Origin: Aliivibrio fischeri
Lineage (GTDB): Bacteria; Pseudomonadota; Gammaproteobacteria; Enterobacterales; Vibrionaceae
Reading direction: 5' to 3'
Length of the DNA: 64,000 nucleotides
Assembly (NCBI RefSeq): GCF_009727955.1
Contig: NZ_WOBR01000013.1
Coordinates: 1 to 64,000, forward strand
Below are positions 7,823 through 18,166 of the stretch, in pieces. Positions within the stretch are counted from its first letter, which is position 1. Every line of letters starts with the position of its first letter. A program made the position numbers and the translations under genes. The notes under the pieces are model-generated. The model saw nothing but the letters and a program-made list of their open reading frames with translations, did not search any database and had not been told where the DNA came from.

Positions 7823-10285
7823 ATGTCTATTAGCAGAAGAAGTTTTCTAAAAGGTGTTGCAACAACAAGTGCAGTATCTTTAGTAGGTCCAAGCCTACTA
7901 ATGTCTTCAAAAGCAAATGCAGCTGAAACTACAGGTACATGGCGTACGTCTGGTTCACACTGGGGTGCATTCCGTGCACACATCTACGGTGGTAAAGTTC
8001 AAGAGCTTAAAGCAATTGAATTAGATAAATACCCAACAGATATGTTAAATGGTATCAAAGGTATTATCTACAGCCCAAGCCGTGTACGTTACCCAATGGT
8101 TCGTCTTGATTGGTTGAAAAAACACAAGTACTCAGCTGAGACTCGTGGTAACAACCGTTTTATCCGTGTAACTTGGGATGAAGCACTAGACCTTTTCTAC
8201 CGTGAATTAGAGCGCGTTCAAAAAGACTACGGTCCATGGGCTCTACACGCAGGTCAAACTGGTTGGAACCAAACAGGTTCTTTCCACAACTGTACAGCTC
8301 AAATGCAACGTGCGGTTGGTATGCACGGTAACTTCATCAAGAAAGTAGGTGACTACTCGACTGGTGCTGGTCAAACTATCATGCCATACGTACTGGGTTC
8401 TACAGAAGTTTACGCACAAGGTACATCTTGGTCTGAGATCCTAAAACACTCAGACAACATTATCTTATGGGCAACGGATCCAGTTAAAAACTTACAAGTA
8501 GGTTGGAACTGTGAAACTCATGAATCTTACGCATACCTTGAGCAACTTAAAGAAAAAGTAGCGAAAGGTGAGATCAACGTACTTTCTGTTGACCCGGTTA
8601 AGAACAAAACACAGCGTTACCTACAGAATGACCACATGTACATTAACCCACAATCTGATGTGGCGTTCATGCTGGCTGTAGCTTACACGCTATACACAGA
8701 AGACATGTACGATAAGAAGTTCATTGAAACTTACTGTTTAGGTTTTGATGAGTTCATGCAATACGTACTAGGTGAGACTAAAGATAAAGTAGTTAAAACT
8801 CCTGAGTGGGCTGCTGAAATCTGTGGTGTATCACCAGAGCAAATTCGTGAATTCGCGAAAATGATGTCTACTGGCCGTACACAGATCCTATTTGGCTGGT
8901 GTATTCAACGTCAACAACACGGTGAACAACCATACTGGATGGGTACAGTTCTATCTGCAATGACTGGTCAAATCGGTCTAGCTGGCGGTGGTGTATCTTA
9001 CAGTCACCACTACTCAAGTGTTGGTGTTCCATCAACAGGATTCTCTGGTCCTGGTGGTTTCCCACGTAACGTGGATCAAGGTCATGAGCCTAAGTGGAAT
9101 AACAATGACTACAACGGTTACAGCAGCACAATTCCTGTTGCTCGTTGGATCGACTGTCTATTAGAACCAGGTAAAGAGATCCGTTACAACGGCTCTAAAG
9201 TTGTACTACCTGATTTCAAAATGATGGTTATCTCTGGTAACAACCCTTGGCATCACCACCAAGATCGTAACCGTATGAAGAAAGCGTTCCAAAAACTTCA
9301 AACGGTTGTGACAATTGATTTCACTTGGACAGCAACATGTCGTTTCTCAGACATCGTGCTACCAGCGTGTACGCAATGGGAACGTAATGATATTGACCAA
9401 TACGGTTCATACTCTGCTCGTGGTCTAATTGCAATGCATAAACTGGTTGATCCTCTGTATCAATCAAAATCAGACTTCGAGATCATGACAGAGCTAACAC
9501 GTCGTTTTGGCCGTCATAAAGAATATACTCGTGGTATGGATGAAATGGAGTGGATCCGTTCACTTTATGCAGAATGTCGCACAGCGAACGAAGGCAAATT
9601 TGAAATGCCTGAGTTTGATGAGTTCTGGGAAAAAGGTGTACTAGACTTCGGTGAAGGTAAGCCATGGGTACGTCATGCTGCGTTCCGTGAAGATCCAGAA
9701 GTTAACGCATTAGGTACACCATCAGGTTTCATCGAAATTTCAAGTCGTAAGATTGAACGTTTCGGTTATGAGCACTGTCAAGGTCACCCAATGTGGTTCG
9801 AAAAATCAGAACGTTCACACGGTGGTCCTGGTTCTAAGAAACACCCATTCTGGATGCAATCTTGTCACCCAGACAAGCGTCTGCACTCACAAATGTGTGA
9901 TTCAGAAGAGTTCCGTGCAACTTACACAGTTCAAGGTCGTGAGCCGGTATACTTAAACCCACAAGATGCTAAAGAAAAAGGCATCAAAGATGGTGATTTA
10001 GTACGCGTATTTAATGACCGTGGCCAACTGCTAGCTGGTGCTGTTCTAACTGATAGCTACCCACGTGGTGTTATTCGTATTGAAGAAGGCGCATGGTACG
10101 GTCCATTGAACGAAAAAGTAGGTGCTATTTGTACTTACGGCGATCCAAACACATTAACGCAAGATATCCCATCATCTGAGTTAGCTCAGGCGACATCTGC
10201 AAATACATGTTTGGTTGATTACGAGAAGTTCAAAGGTAAGGTTCCACCAGTAACATCATTTGGCGGCCCAATTATTGTTGAATAA
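7823..10285 (+). CDS. torA: Trimethylamine-N-oxide reductase, periplasmic catalytic subunit
   Basis: Molybdopterin-guanine-dinucleotide enzyme that reduces TMAO to trimethylamine as the terminal step of anaerobic respiration. The N-terminus is a twin-arginine signal, [10 protein letters not shown], followed by a hydrophobic stretch and an Ala-x-Ala cleavage site near ANA (about residue 33). The DMSO-reductase-family domains follow; the Mo-ligand serine is expected in the [12 protein letters not shown] region (about residue 180), and the C-terminus holds the MGD-binding barrel. The length of 820 aa is normal. It is the last gene before a terminator. The dedicated chaperone gene torD is not next to it, although it often is in other bacteria. 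Confidence 0.96.
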   Translation: MSISRRSFLKGVATTSAVSLVGPSLLMSSKANAAETTGTWRTSGSHWGAFRAHIYGGKVQELKAIELDKYPTDMLNGIKGIIYSPSRVRYPMVRLDWLKKHKYSAETRGNNRFIRVTWDEALDLFYRELERVQKDYGPWALHAGQTGWNQTGSFHNCTAQMQRAVGMHGNFIKKVGDYSTGAGQTIMPYVLGSTEVYAQGTSWSEILKHSDNIILWATDPVKNLQVGWNCETHESYAYLEQLKEKVAKGEINVLSVDPVKNKTQRYLQNDHMYINPQSDVAFMLAVAYTLYTEDMYDKKFIETYCLGFDEFMQYVLGETKDKVVKTPEWAAEICGVSPEQIREFAKMMSTGRTQILFGWCIQRQQHGEQPYWMGTVLSAMTGQIGLAGGGVSYSHHYSSVGVPSTGFSGPGGFPRNVDQGHEPKWNNNDYNGYSSTIPVARWIDCLLEPGKEIRYNGSKVVLPDFKMMVISGNNPWHHHQDRNRMKKAFQKLQTVVTIDFTWTATCRFSDIVLPACTQWERNDIDQYGSYSARGLIAMHKLVDPLYQSKSDFEIMTELTRRFGRHKEYTRGMDEMEWIRSLYAECRTANEGKFEMPEFDEFWEKGVLDFGEGKPWVRHAAFREDPEVNALGTPSGFIEISSRKIERFGYEHCQGHPMWFEKSERSHGGPGSKKHPFWMQSCHPDKRLHSQMCDSEEFRATYTVQGREPVYLNPQDAKEKGIKDGDLVRVFNDRGQLLAGAVLTDSYPRGVIRIEEGAWYGPLNEKVGAICTYGDPNTLTQDIPSSELAQATSANTCLVDYEKFKGKVPPVTSFGGPIIVE

Positions 10286-10305
10286 TCATAATAATTATTA
10301 ATATT

Positions 10306-10334
10306 AAAAAGCACCTAATTTAGGTGCTTTTTTT
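10306..10334 (+). terminator. Rho-independent terminator after torA
   Basis: AAAAAGCACCTAA pairs with TTAGGTGCTTTTTTT with almost no loop. It lies 20 bases after the torA stop and ends the torECA transcript. Confidence 0.9.
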
Positions 10335-10440
10335 ATATATATAATTCATGATTTATAATATATATATTCAAATTAAATTGATAATCAAACAATATATTCA
10401 CAGATCTTATCTAATGCCGTTTTTTTTCTAAACTCGCGTT

Positions 10441-10457
10441 ATTTCTCTATGAGAAAT
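10441..10457. repeat. Perfect inverted repeat before chemoreceptor gene
   Basis: ATTTCTC-TAT-GAGAAAT is a perfect 7+3+7 palindrome just upstream of the candidate FliA promoter. It could be an operator. A second imperfect palindrome, TTTCAC-N5-GTGAAA, lies at 10487-10503. No regulator is assigned. Confidence 0.45.
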
Positions 10458-10459
10458 CA

Positions 10460-10487
10460 TAAACTTGTATTATTCTCTCGCCGAAAT
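10460..10487 (+). promoter_or_regulatory. Candidate sigma-28 (FliA) promoter
   Basis: TAAA, 16 bases, then GCCGAAAT resembles the flagellar sigma-28 consensus TAAA-N15-GCCGATAA. It sits about 40 bases before the chemoreceptor start, as expected for a motility-regulon gene. The spacer is one base longer than ideal. Confidence 0.5.
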
Positions 10488-10522
10488 TTCACATTGCGTG
10501 AAATGTGCAGGATATAGCAAGA

Positions 10523-12508
10523 ATGTCACACAAATTATTAACTAATCTAAAAACAAAATATCAAATATTACTCCCTGTGTTTGCAACTATTATCGTTATG
10601 ATAGTTGCCATTTATTTAGTTAACTCTAAATTAGAATCTACGAACAGAAATGTTCAAATATCAGATCATCGTAGTCTTCAATTAAGCAATGTTTCAATTG
10701 CTGAATCACGTCTTCTCTTTTTACGATTAAGTGTATCGTCAGGTTTTACAAATTATGAGTTATTGAAATCTATTGATTTTGATGGCATTACTACAGAGCT
10801 TAATGTTAATTTCAAAAGCATGGTAGAGGAACAACGTAAATTACAAAAAATGAAGGCAGCGGTTAAAACCCCGGAGCAACTTCAATCTGAGGTTAATTTA
10901 TTGATTTCTCAGTTAAATAGTTATAAAAAACATGCTGAAAACATTTCTAAATCTAATGATGCAAAAATAGAAGAGTGGGGGAATTCACTTTATTTAACAA
11001 CGCCTATTCAACAGGCAAGTGAATTAATATTTGCAGCCTCTCAAAGTGAAGAATCAAAGCAGTATTGGAGTAAGGTCGTTCCTGAGGTTTACAATAAAGC
11101 TGGCAGCATCGAAATTCAAATGACGTCTTTATTTAATGATGATTTATATACATCAGTAAGTAAAACGCCAAGAATTGACATTGTTAAACGAGATTTTGAC
11201 GCATTAGCTAAATTAATTGCACCGCTAGAAAATAAAAAGGCGAAAGAGATTCTAGTTTCAGCATTTAAGGTTCAATCAGAATTAAATATGTCTTTATGGA
11301 ATGCAACTGCTGATATTAATAAAAATAAGAGTGAATTAGTTGATCTTGGTAATATGATTTATCAAGAGTTGAATGACGAGAAAAACCGTTTAACTGAAAT
11401 GAATGGAAAAATTTCAGAGCATAATATGCAATTAATAGCAGAAAGTCAGAACCTATTATTAATGGCAATTACGATTACAGTTATTCTTTCATTGATTATT
11501 GGTGTTTTTATCGCTCAAATTGTTACAAAACCAATTTTAGTTTTGCAAAAACAAATGTCTGATATTTCAGAAGGTCGCTTAGATTCATTAAATGAACAAT
11601 CAAGTGATAATGAAATTGGTGAGTTATGTAAAAATACAGACGGTACTGTCATTCGTTTGCAAGAAATGATTAGTAACTTACGAAATGTCGGAGAGGAAGT
11701 TTCTTCTTCATCAACAGAACTTGCAGCAATAATGGTGCAAAGTGAAGCTAATGCCTCTGATCAAAAATCTCAGGTTGATTTGATTGCAACAGCAATTACG
11801 CAATTGGCAGCATCAGCAAATCAAGTTGATGAGTCAGCTAACCAAGCTGATGCAAAAGCAAAAGAAGTGCTGAACATGAGCCGTGATGGTGCGCGTTCTG
11901 CTTCTGAAGGCGTAAAATTAAGTCAAGACTTAGCATCTCAAATGGATGCAACCTCTGGTGAGGTAATGATACTTAAAGATCAAACTGACCGTATTAGCGA
12001 AGTTATTACTGTTATTGATTCAATCTCTGAGCAAACGAACTTACTTGCGTTGAATGCGGCCATAGAGGCGGCACGAGCAGGAGAAAGTGGTCGTGGATTC
12101 GCGGTTGTTGCCGATGAAGTTCGTGTATTAGCGGCGAAGACGCAGCAATCAACGCAGAACATTCAAAACATTATTAATGAGCTACAACAGAAATCATTGA
12201 ATGTTGTTGAATCAGTAAATCAATCGATAGAGATGATTCATCAAACCGCTCAAATGAGCATTGATACCAACAATCAATTGCTTAATATTTCAGAGTCAAT
12301 TGAACTCATTTCTGTAACGAATTCTGAGATGGCAACAGCGGCTAATGAGCAGAATCGTGCAATTGAATCGATTAGTGAAAATGTAAATATGATCACTGAA
12401 ACCATCAGTCAAAACGTTGAAGGGATCAAAGAGTCAACTCAAGCAAGCCAACACTTGTCTGAGCTATCAGAGAATCAAAGAGAGCAATTATTGTTCTTCA
12501 AATTATAA
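10523..12508 (+). CDS. Methyl-accepting chemotaxis protein (first of a related pair)
   Basis: Inner-membrane chemoreceptor. TM1 is at about residues 15-35. A largely helical periplasmic ligand domain of about 270 residues (HBM or long four-helix-bundle type, by appearance) follows, then TM2 near 310-335, a HAMP domain with [11 protein letters not shown], and the cytoplasmic signalling helices. The signalling tip includes [21 protein letters not shown] chose the ATG at 10523, which has AGGA upstream; a GTG at 10505 is in frame. The ligand is unknown, but the alpha-galactosidase that follows makes a sugar-related signal worth considering. It closely resembles the receptor at 14867, including the C-terminal ending SELS..Q.EQL.FF.L. 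Confidence 0.92.
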   Translation: MSHKLLTNLKTKYQILLPVFATIIVMIVAIYLVNSKLESTNRNVQISDHRSLQLSNVSIAESRLLFLRLSVSSGFTNYELLKSIDFDGITTELNVNFKSMVEEQRKLQKMKAAVKTPEQLQSEVNLLISQLNSYKKHAENISKSNDAKIEEWGNSLYLTTPIQQASELIFAASQSEESKQYWSKVVPEVYNKAGSIEIQMTSLFNDDLYTSVSKTPRIDIVKRDFDALAKLIAPLENKKAKEILVSAFKVQSELNMSLWNATADINKNKSELVDLGNMIYQELNDEKNRLTEMNGKISEHNMQLIAESQNLLLMAITITVILSLIIGVFIAQIVTKPILVLQKQMSDISEGRLDSLNEQSSDNEIGELCKNTDGTVIRLQEMISNLRNVGEEVSSSSTELAAIMVQSEANASDQKSQVDLIATAITQLAASANQVDESANQADAKAKEVLNMSRDGARSASEGVKLSQDLASQMDATSGEVMILKDQTDRISEVITVIDSISEQTNLLALNAAIEAARAGESGRGFAVVADEVRVLAAKTQQSTQNIQNIINELQQKSLNVVESVNQSIEMIHQTAQMSIDTNNQLLNISESIELISVTNSEMATAANEQNRAIESISENVNMITETISQNVEGIKESTQASQHLSELSENQREQLLFFKL

Positions 12509-12518
12509 CGCGAAAACC

Positions 12519-12544
12519 GAGCAGGCAACTAAGGTTGTCTGCTC
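12519..12544 (+). repeat. Hairpin between chemoreceptor and microprotein
   Basis: GAGCAGGCAAC pairs with GTTGTCTGCTC (one G-U) around a 4-base loop. No T-run follows, so this is not a clear terminator. It may protect the 3' end or act as an attenuator before the 38-aa frame at 12579. Confidence 0.5.
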
Positions 12545-12578
12545 CTCACCTTATTGATTAACATTCTTTGGAATCATT

Positions 12579-12695
12579 ATGAATAATATAAACAACGATT
12601 ATATTACGACTGTTAGCAAAGAATCATTGCTGGCTTTAGGGCTTACAGACGAAGAAATCGAATATATATTAATTATATTTGAGCTTGAACTGTAA
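12579..12695 (+). CDS. Putative 38-aa microprotein downstream of chemoreceptor
   Basis: A small frame preceded by TTTGGA six bases before the ATG. Residues 14-34 contain KESLLALGLTDEEIEYI and a later Phe. A second small frame after the other chemoreceptor (16836-16982) has [17 protein letters not shown] at the same spacing. Over the 21 aligned positions 9 are identical and most others are conservative. That parallel, with the same position behind paralogous receptors, is the main reason to treat this as a real gene. The N-terminal 13 residues are polar and the end is hydrophobic and acidic. I do not recognise the family; the function is unknown. Confidence 0.6.
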   Translation: MNNINNDYITTVSKESLLALGLTDEEIEYILIIFELEL

Positions 12696-12907
12696 TAATT
12701 AGCGCTAAATTTGATGGGGCAAGGCTACCTAAAAAAGTAAAATAACCACTACCAATTGTTGATGTAATTCATATATTTAATACTAATAATCAGTAAGACT
12801 TTTCACTTTCATTTGTTCTTGTTGATTGTATTCTTAATAGTAGTATTCTATGTAAATTACAGAATTATCTGATTTTAGTTAATGCAGCAGTCAACACTAG
12901 GAAGTGA

Positions 12908-14647
12908 ATGATGAACCCACTATTTTTCTTATGTGGACAAGAAAGTATCCCGGTACAAACCGATTTAATTTATGAATTCCAAAATGATCAAATATCGATG
13001 CATTTTTCAGGTATTCATAATCTTCCAATTAATGATCATTATCTTATTCTGCAATTTCCAACCCAATTAGAGCACGATGCAAAAATTTTGGGAGATGGTT
13101 TTCAAATGCTGGCTCAGACTGGCGGAAAAGTAGACTCACCACAAGAGATCGGCCGCTGTCCTGATAATAGTCCTAGTTATCGAATTTATTCAGATCGCGT
13201 AAAGAAAAGATTTTATAATTATTTAGTGATTGAACAATCAGATGGATTTACTCTCTTTGGTTTTACTTCTTGTTATCGATTTGCTGGTTATTTCGAGATA
13301 CATGAATATCAAGGTTCAATGAATGTAATGGCATTTCTTGATGGTGAATTTACTCATCCGCAAGATTGGGCTAGCAATCGAATGGAATCACTAACAGTTA
13401 TTAAGGCTGAGTCTTTAGCTGAGTTGTATGAGCTTTATGCAGCTAAAGTTCAGCAGCAACACCCAATTAGACCAGGAGTAAAACAAGACGCTCCAATTGG
13501 CTGGTGCTCGTGGTATGCCTACTATGCAGACGTGACAGAGAAAAATGTCTTAGATAATGTTGAGGTCATGTGCCAAAAAGACTCTGAATTTGAGTGGGTA
13601 CTCCTTGATGATGGATATCAAGCCTTCATGGGAGACTGGTTAACACCGTCAGATAAGTTTCCTAATGGTATAAAAGCACTTCTACAAGATATTAAAGCGA
13701 AAGGAAAGAAACCAGCCATTTGGATAGCTCCGTTTATTGCACAACCTGAATCAGACATTTTTAAAAATCACCCAGACTGGTTTGTTCATCATGAGAATGG
13801 TGAATTATTAAAAGCGGAAGATATTACTTATGGCGGTTGGCGTTGTACACCTTGGTATATTCTTGATACTTCAAAACAAGAAGTTCAAATTCATTTAACA
13901 GAAGTCATTCACACCATGAAAGAAGAGTGGGGAGTAGAACTGTTTAAATTGGATGCGAACTATTGGGGAACGTTAAAAGGCAAGCGAACCCAATCTGGGA
14001 TTACGGGTATTGAGGCGTATCGATTAGGTATGCAAGCGATTACAAACGGGGCTGGTGACGCATTAATTCTTGGTTGTAATGCACCAATGTGGCCATCGCT
14101 GGGGTTAGTTGATGCAATGCGAGTCTCTGATGATGTCGAACGTAATCCTCAACGTTTTGAACAGATAGCAAAAGAGACATTTTACCGTAGTTGGCAGCAC
14201 CGTAAATTGTGGCAAATTGATCCCGATTGCGTCACGTTGATCTCATTGTCTAATCAAGGGACTGAACGAAAATATTATGAATTTCATCGAAATGTAATTT
14301 TAGCTGCTGGAGGGCTTACTTTGTCTGGTGATCCGTTGCCTGATTTGAATAAGTTCGCAAAGAAAACATGGAAAAATATTTTGTCTCGTCTTCGTTTAAC
14401 TCAAGAGGCGGCTCAGTTTACTTCATTGAGTAATAAGCATTGCACATTAACACTCAATCATCAGCATGAACTGCATTGTCTATTTAATTATGATGATGAA
14501 GCAATGGAACATACCCTTGTTGCAGATCAGCCATCTATTTGGCGAGATTTCTGGACGGGGGAGCAGCTAAATGAAGAACCAACACTGATGTTAATTTTAA
14601 CTTTAGATAGTGGATTGAACAGTAAAGCTATTTTAGTTTCAAATTAA
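12908..14647 (+). CDS. Alpha-galactosidase (glycoside hydrolase family 36)
   Basis: A 579-aa clan GH-D enzyme expected to release galactose from alpha-galactosides such as melibiose or raffinose. An N-terminal beta-sandwich (about residues 1-180) precedes the catalytic barrel. The barrel shows PIGWCSWYAYYADVTEKN, LLDDGYQAFMGDW, the nucleophile in FKLDANYWG (Asp about 349) and the acid/base region RVSDDVE (Asp 408/409). No signal peptide is visible, so it should be cytoplasmic and need an importer that is not adjacent. A ribosome-binding AGGAAG precedes the start; ATG at 12911 is an alternative. It lies between two related chemoreceptors and ends before a terminator. Substrate preference is inferred from the family. 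Confidence 0.88.
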   Translation: MMNPLFFLCGQESIPVQTDLIYEFQNDQISMHFSGIHNLPINDHYLILQFPTQLEHDAKILGDGFQMLAQTGGKVDSPQEIGRCPDNSPSYRIYSDRVKKRFYNYLVIEQSDGFTLFGFTSCYRFAGYFEIHEYQGSMNVMAFLDGEFTHPQDWASNRMESLTVIKAESLAELYELYAAKVQQQHPIRPGVKQDAPIGWCSWYAYYADVTEKNVLDNVEVMCQKDSEFEWVLLDDGYQAFMGDWLTPSDKFPNGIKALLQDIKAKGKKPAIWIAPFIAQPESDIFKNHPDWFVHHENGELLKAEDITYGGWRCTPWYILDTSKQEVQIHLTEVIHTMKEEWGVELFKLDANYWGTLKGKRTQSGITGIEAYRLGMQAITNGAGDALILGCNAPMWPSLGLVDAMRVSDDVERNPQRFEQIAKETFYRSWQHRKLWQIDPDCVTLISLSNQGTERKYYEFHRNVILAAGGLTLSGDPLPDLNKFAKKTWKNILSRLRLTQEAAQFTSLSNKHCTLTLNHQHELHCLFNYDDEAMEHTLVADQPSIWRDFWTGEQLNEEPTLMLILTLDSGLNSKAILVSN

Positions 14648-14672
14648 AATCCTAGTTAAAAATCAGAAATTA

Positions 14673-14710
14673 GACAGGTGTAATCTTTAAATTTACACTT
14701 GTCTTTTTTT
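14673..14710 (+). terminator. Rho-independent terminator after alpha-galactosidase
   Basis: GACAGGTGTAA pairs with TTACACTTGTC (one G-U pair) around a 9-base A/T loop, followed by seven T. Confidence 0.88.
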
Positions 14711-14866
14711 ATGCCTAAAAACTTCTAAAATATACAAGAATAACTAGATTTAACTCTTTGATTTAAATTAATTAACTACTTTTCCCTCTGTTTTTGTTCA
14801 TTTGAAGACGGTTACTGGTATCCATATAATCCGACTCCCATTTTAAATCATAAATAGAGTTATTAT

Positions 14867-16846
14867 ATGAATGCTATTAATCGTTTCTTACTGAATATCC
14901 CCTTACGATATCAAATACTCTTTCCTCCACTTTTCGCTATTATGGTTATGATCATATCTATGTTGATCATTTCATCAGCGATGAATCAATCGGTTAAGAA
15001 CTCGGAAGTGCTAAATGTTCGTTTACAAGAAATGACTCATTTATCTAGCAGTGAAACAAAAATATTACAGATATTCAGTGAAATTAATCGTTCTTTATCC
15101 AATCCTGAAACACTACAAAATGTGGACGATTATGTTGTTGAACAAATTGAATTGATTAATTATGACTTCAACTATATTGAAGAGGAGCACCATAAGATAA
15201 AAGATCAAAAGCATACAACACAGCAATTGATCACTGACTTAAATAAAGTGTCTGTTTTATTAGAAAATATGAAAGACATTATTGGATCGAATCAAATCAT
15301 TTCAAAAAAGATGCAAACAGAATGGGCTAAGTTACCTTATTTAAGTGACTCAATAGAGCTTTTAAGTAAAGAGGTTCAGGATAATGAGCAGCACCATTGG
15401 ATTGAAATGGAAGAGGCGTTGTACTCTTCATCTGAAATATTACAAATAAAATTAAATTCGTTATATAACTTTAATATAGATAAGCAAGATGTTGAGATTA
15501 TTGATGCTGAATTCATAAAAATAAATCAAGTAATTGATGCTCTTCATGACAGTGATGCAAAAAGTAAAATACAATTAAACATTAGTAATTTACAATCAAT
15601 TTATCATCAATTTTCTGAGTTAATTACTAATCTAAATAACAATAAATCGGAACTTTTCAAAATTGAAAATAGTATTAATTACTTGATAAAAAATCAAAGT
15701 TCAAGAATTAATGAGATTAGTAGTACTTTATCAAAAGATAGTATCGAGCTTGTTTTTTCTAGCAAGCAAATGATTATTATCTCTATGATTTGTTTTACAT
15801 TATTAACAATGCTGATCACATGGATTACGATTCGAACGATTGTTATGCCGATAAGAATCTTGAAGGATCAGATTGAGTTTCTTTCTGAAGGAAAACTGAA
15901 TGAGTTGAATAACCTTATTGGCAGCAATGAAGTCGCTGAGCTTTGTCAAAATACAGATAAAACGGCACATCATTTACATCAGATCGTGAATGCTCTACGT
16001 GATATTGCCTCAGAGGTGTCTACGTCCTCATTAAGCCTTAATGTGTTAATGAATACGAATGAAAAAAATATATTAGAAGAAAAGTCTCAGATTGAATTAA
16101 TCGCAGCGGCTGTTACTGAATTATCGGCAGCGGCAACTCAAGTTGATCACGTTGCTATGAATGCAGATGAAAGAGCAAAAGAGGCATTGAACTTGAGCCG
16201 ATCTGGCTCAGATACGGCTTCAGTAAGCAGTCAGTTAAGCCAAGAGCTGGTGAAACAAATGGGATTAACCGCTAAAGAAGTTGAGTCACTAAAGGTTCAA
16301 TCAGAGCAAATTAGTGAGGTTATTACGGTTATAGACTCAATATCAGACCAAACTAATTTATTAGCATTAAATGCAGCAATTGAAGCGGCAAGAGCGGGTG
16401 AAAGTGGACGAGGCTTTGCTGTGGTTGCTGATGAAGTAAGAATGCTGGCTGCAAAAACACAGCAATCAACGTTAACTATTCAAGAGGTTATCGATCGTTT
16501 GCAAAGTACATCTAATGATGTGGTTGAATCTGTTTCGAAATCAATCAAGATAATTAATGAAACTCAAGAAATGACAGAGAAAACGAACTCACAATTACTT
16601 GATATATCAAAAGAAATAGAAGAAATAACTTGTTCAAATACGGAAGTGGCGACTGCTGCAAATGAGCAAAATCAAGCCATTTTATCTATAAGCGAAAGCA
16701 TTAATTTAATGACTGAGAACATTAATAAAAATATTGATGAAATGAATAACATCAGCTCTAACGCCGATAAGTTATCCGAGTTATCGACATCACAAGTAGA
16801 GCAACTTAAATTTTTCACTTTAATAGATAAAGATCATGAAAAGTAA
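14867..16846 (+). CDS. Methyl-accepting chemotaxis protein (second of a related pair)
   Basis: A 659-aa chemoreceptor with the same architecture as the one at 10523: TM1 at about residues 18-38, a helical periplasmic domain of about 270 residues, TM2 near 310-333, HAMP, and a signalling domain with [20 protein letters not shown]. The cytoplasmic halves of the two proteins are strongly alike, while the ligand domains have diverged, as expected for paralogues that sense different ligands. The last 11 bases overlap the start of a 48-aa frame. I saw no clear FliA or sigma-54 promoter in the 156 bases upstream. Confidence 0.92.
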   Translation: MNAINRFLLNIPLRYQILFPPLFAIMVMIISMLIISSAMNQSVKNSEVLNVRLQEMTHLSSSETKILQIFSEINRSLSNPETLQNVDDYVVEQIELINYDFNYIEEEHHKIKDQKHTTQQLITDLNKVSVLLENMKDIIGSNQIISKKMQTEWAKLPYLSDSIELLSKEVQDNEQHHWIEMEEALYSSSEILQIKLNSLYNFNIDKQDVEIIDAEFIKINQVIDALHDSDAKSKIQLNISNLQSIYHQFSELITNLNNNKSELFKIENSINYLIKNQSSRINEISSTLSKDSIELVFSSKQMIIISMICFTLLTMLITWITIRTIVMPIRILKDQIEFLSEGKLNELNNLIGSNEVAELCQNTDKTAHHLHQIVNALRDIASEVSTSSLSLNVLMNTNEKNILEEKSQIELIAAAVTELSAAATQVDHVAMNADERAKEALNLSRSGSDTASVSSQLSQELVKQMGLTAKEVESLKVQSEQISEVITVIDSISDQTNLLALNAAIEAARAGESGRGFAVVADEVRMLAAKTQQSTLTIQEVIDRLQSTSNDVVESVSKSIKIINETQEMTEKTNSQLLDISKEIEEITCSNTEVATAANEQNQAILSISESINLMTENINKNIDEMNNISSNADKLSELSTSQVEQLKFFTLIDKDHEK

Positions 16847-16982
16847 TACAAAAAAAACAGGATATCCTCAGAAAGAAGCGTTGATTTCTAATGGTCTAAC
16901 GGCGGAAGAGAGGGATTTCCTTTATAAAGTGTTTTGTTTTCCATTTAATCAAACGTCAAAAAAAGAAGATACAGAGAAATAA
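16836..16982 (+). CDS. Putative 48-aa microprotein overlapping chemoreceptor end
   Basis: The start codon lies inside the last codons of the chemoreceptor gene (11-base overlap), so translation would be coupled. Residues 13-33 carry [17 protein letters not shown] and a later Phe, matching the microprotein behind the first receptor. The flanks are basic and polar. The ribosome-binding signal is weak on its own. The gene ends right before a terminator, consistent with a two-gene transcript. Function unknown; it may be a receptor-associated or receptor-regulating peptide, which is inference. Confidence 0.58.
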   Translation: MKSNTKKTGYPQKEALISNGLTAEERDFLYKVFCFPFNQTSKKEDTEK

Positions 16983-16990
16983 ATAAACCA

Positions 16991-17031
16991 AATACCATAG
17001 CAGCGAAGGTATGCTGCTATGGTGTATTTTT
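16991..17031. terminator. Terminator between convergent genes
   Basis: The stem CCATAGCAGC / GCTGCTATGG has an 8-base loop and is flanked by AATA and GTGTATTTTT. It can end the plus-strand chemoreceptor transcript. It abuts the stop codon of the minus-strand regulator gene. Confidence 0.85.
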
Positions 17032-18157
17032 AATAAAACTCTTTAACGATAAATGAAATATCTTGTTGCTCACTATAAGTAAGACTGAAACCTTTATCTA
17101 TAATATAAAAGTGTAGGTAGTTATATTTATTATCGTTTTTGAATGTTTTGGGAAACATTTTTAGCTTCGTCTGATCTTCAATGTGCCCATGCTGAATTAA
17201 ACTACTTTGTTCATCTTCATTAATAACATTTGATATTAAGGTGTCTTTATCAAATTGAGCTTTAAAATCGCTAAAATAAGTATATTTCCCGTTATATCCA
17301 GTTTCAGAGATGTTAATTGACATATCTAAGTCATAGCTTTTATCTTTTTGATGATTAAAGTAGAAATTATATGTCGCAAATGCAATGTAATCTTTATCAT
17401 TATTTGATGTAAATTGAACATTAGTATGAAGATTAAAATTACCATCCTGATCGTTGTCTTTTTGAATGATAGGATGATTATCTTGTTCTAAGTCACTAGT
17501 AAGGTTTTGATTTATTAGTGTTTCAATATAATCTTCATTTGCTTCAAGAAAAATAATTTTGTTCGTAACATCATTACATTTATGTTCGATAAATAGACAC
17601 TGAGATAAAGATAACTTATCTTCACCAAGATGCAAAAAGTATAAGTAATTAGATTGAATATTTAATTTGTCTATATCAATAGGTTTAGAAGTGGATAACA
17701 TATATATGTTATCTGATACTTTATTAAGGTTTTGTGTTATTGAACTAGGTGCAACTTGTTTGAAAATAGGGAAGATAAAGAAAAGAGAAACAAGAATAAG
17801 CACTGAAGATAAGAGCAAATATAACCTTTTAATTGGTTTTGCGATTAGACGGTCTCCTGATTTATAACCTTTGTTTTTTATTGTATCGATGATTGAGATG
17901 TTATGAGTTAAGAATTTTTTCCTCAGCAATGATATTGTCTGGGTTACGACACTATTTGCAACGGAACCATCTTCCCAACATTGAGTGTATATTTCCTCCT
18001 TTGTATAAATCCTATTCGGATTACTATAAAGAAGAAATAATAAGTTAGCTTCGTTAAAGCTTATTTTTATTTCTTCTTTAGTACTATTGATCACAACAGT
18101 TAAACTGCTGTAATCAATAGTTATATTTTGGGTTTTAACTATCTCTTTTTTATTCAT
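17030..18157 (-). CDS. ToxR/CadC-like membrane-bound transcriptional regulator
   Basis: A 375-aa protein with an N-terminal OmpR-type winged helix (about residues 8-105; KISFNEANLLFLLYSNPNRI, then SVVTQTISLLRKKF and DTIKNKGYK). One membrane segment follows (about 110-131), then a periplasmic domain of about 240 residues that I cannot assign. The periplasmic part has two cysteines in CLFIEHKC that could form a disulfide. The layout is that of ToxR/CadC one-component sensors that bind DNA while anchored in the membrane. It starts 9 bases after sapF with AGGATAATA before its ATG, so it looks like the sixth gene of the sap operon. Codon use is more AT-rich than sapF. Targets are unknown. Confidence 0.8.
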   Translation of the reverse strand: MNKKEIVKTQNITIDYSSLTVVINSTKEEIKISFNEANLLFLLYSNPNRIYTKEEIYTQCWEDGSVANSVVTQTISLLRKKFLTHNISIIDTIKNKGYKSGDRLIAKPIKRLYLLLSSVLILVSLFFIFPIFKQVAPSSITQNLNKVSDNIYMLSTSKPIDIDKLNIQSNYLYFLHLGEDKLSLSQCLFIEHKCNDVTNKIIFLEANEDYIETLINQNLTSDLEQDNHPIIQKDNDQDGNFNLHTNVQFTSNNDKDYIAFATYNFYFNHQKDKSYDLDMSINISETGYNGKYTYFSDFKAQFDKDTLISNVINEDEQSSLIQHGHIEDQTKLKMFPKTFKNDNKYNYLHFYIIDKGFSLTYSEQQDISFIVKEFY

Positions 18158-18166
18158 TATTATCCT

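Noticed and set aside
6388-10285. Horizontal transfer of torECA suggested by different codon use
   Set aside because: The bias is towards codons typical of highly expressed Vibrio genes, which explains the difference without transfer.
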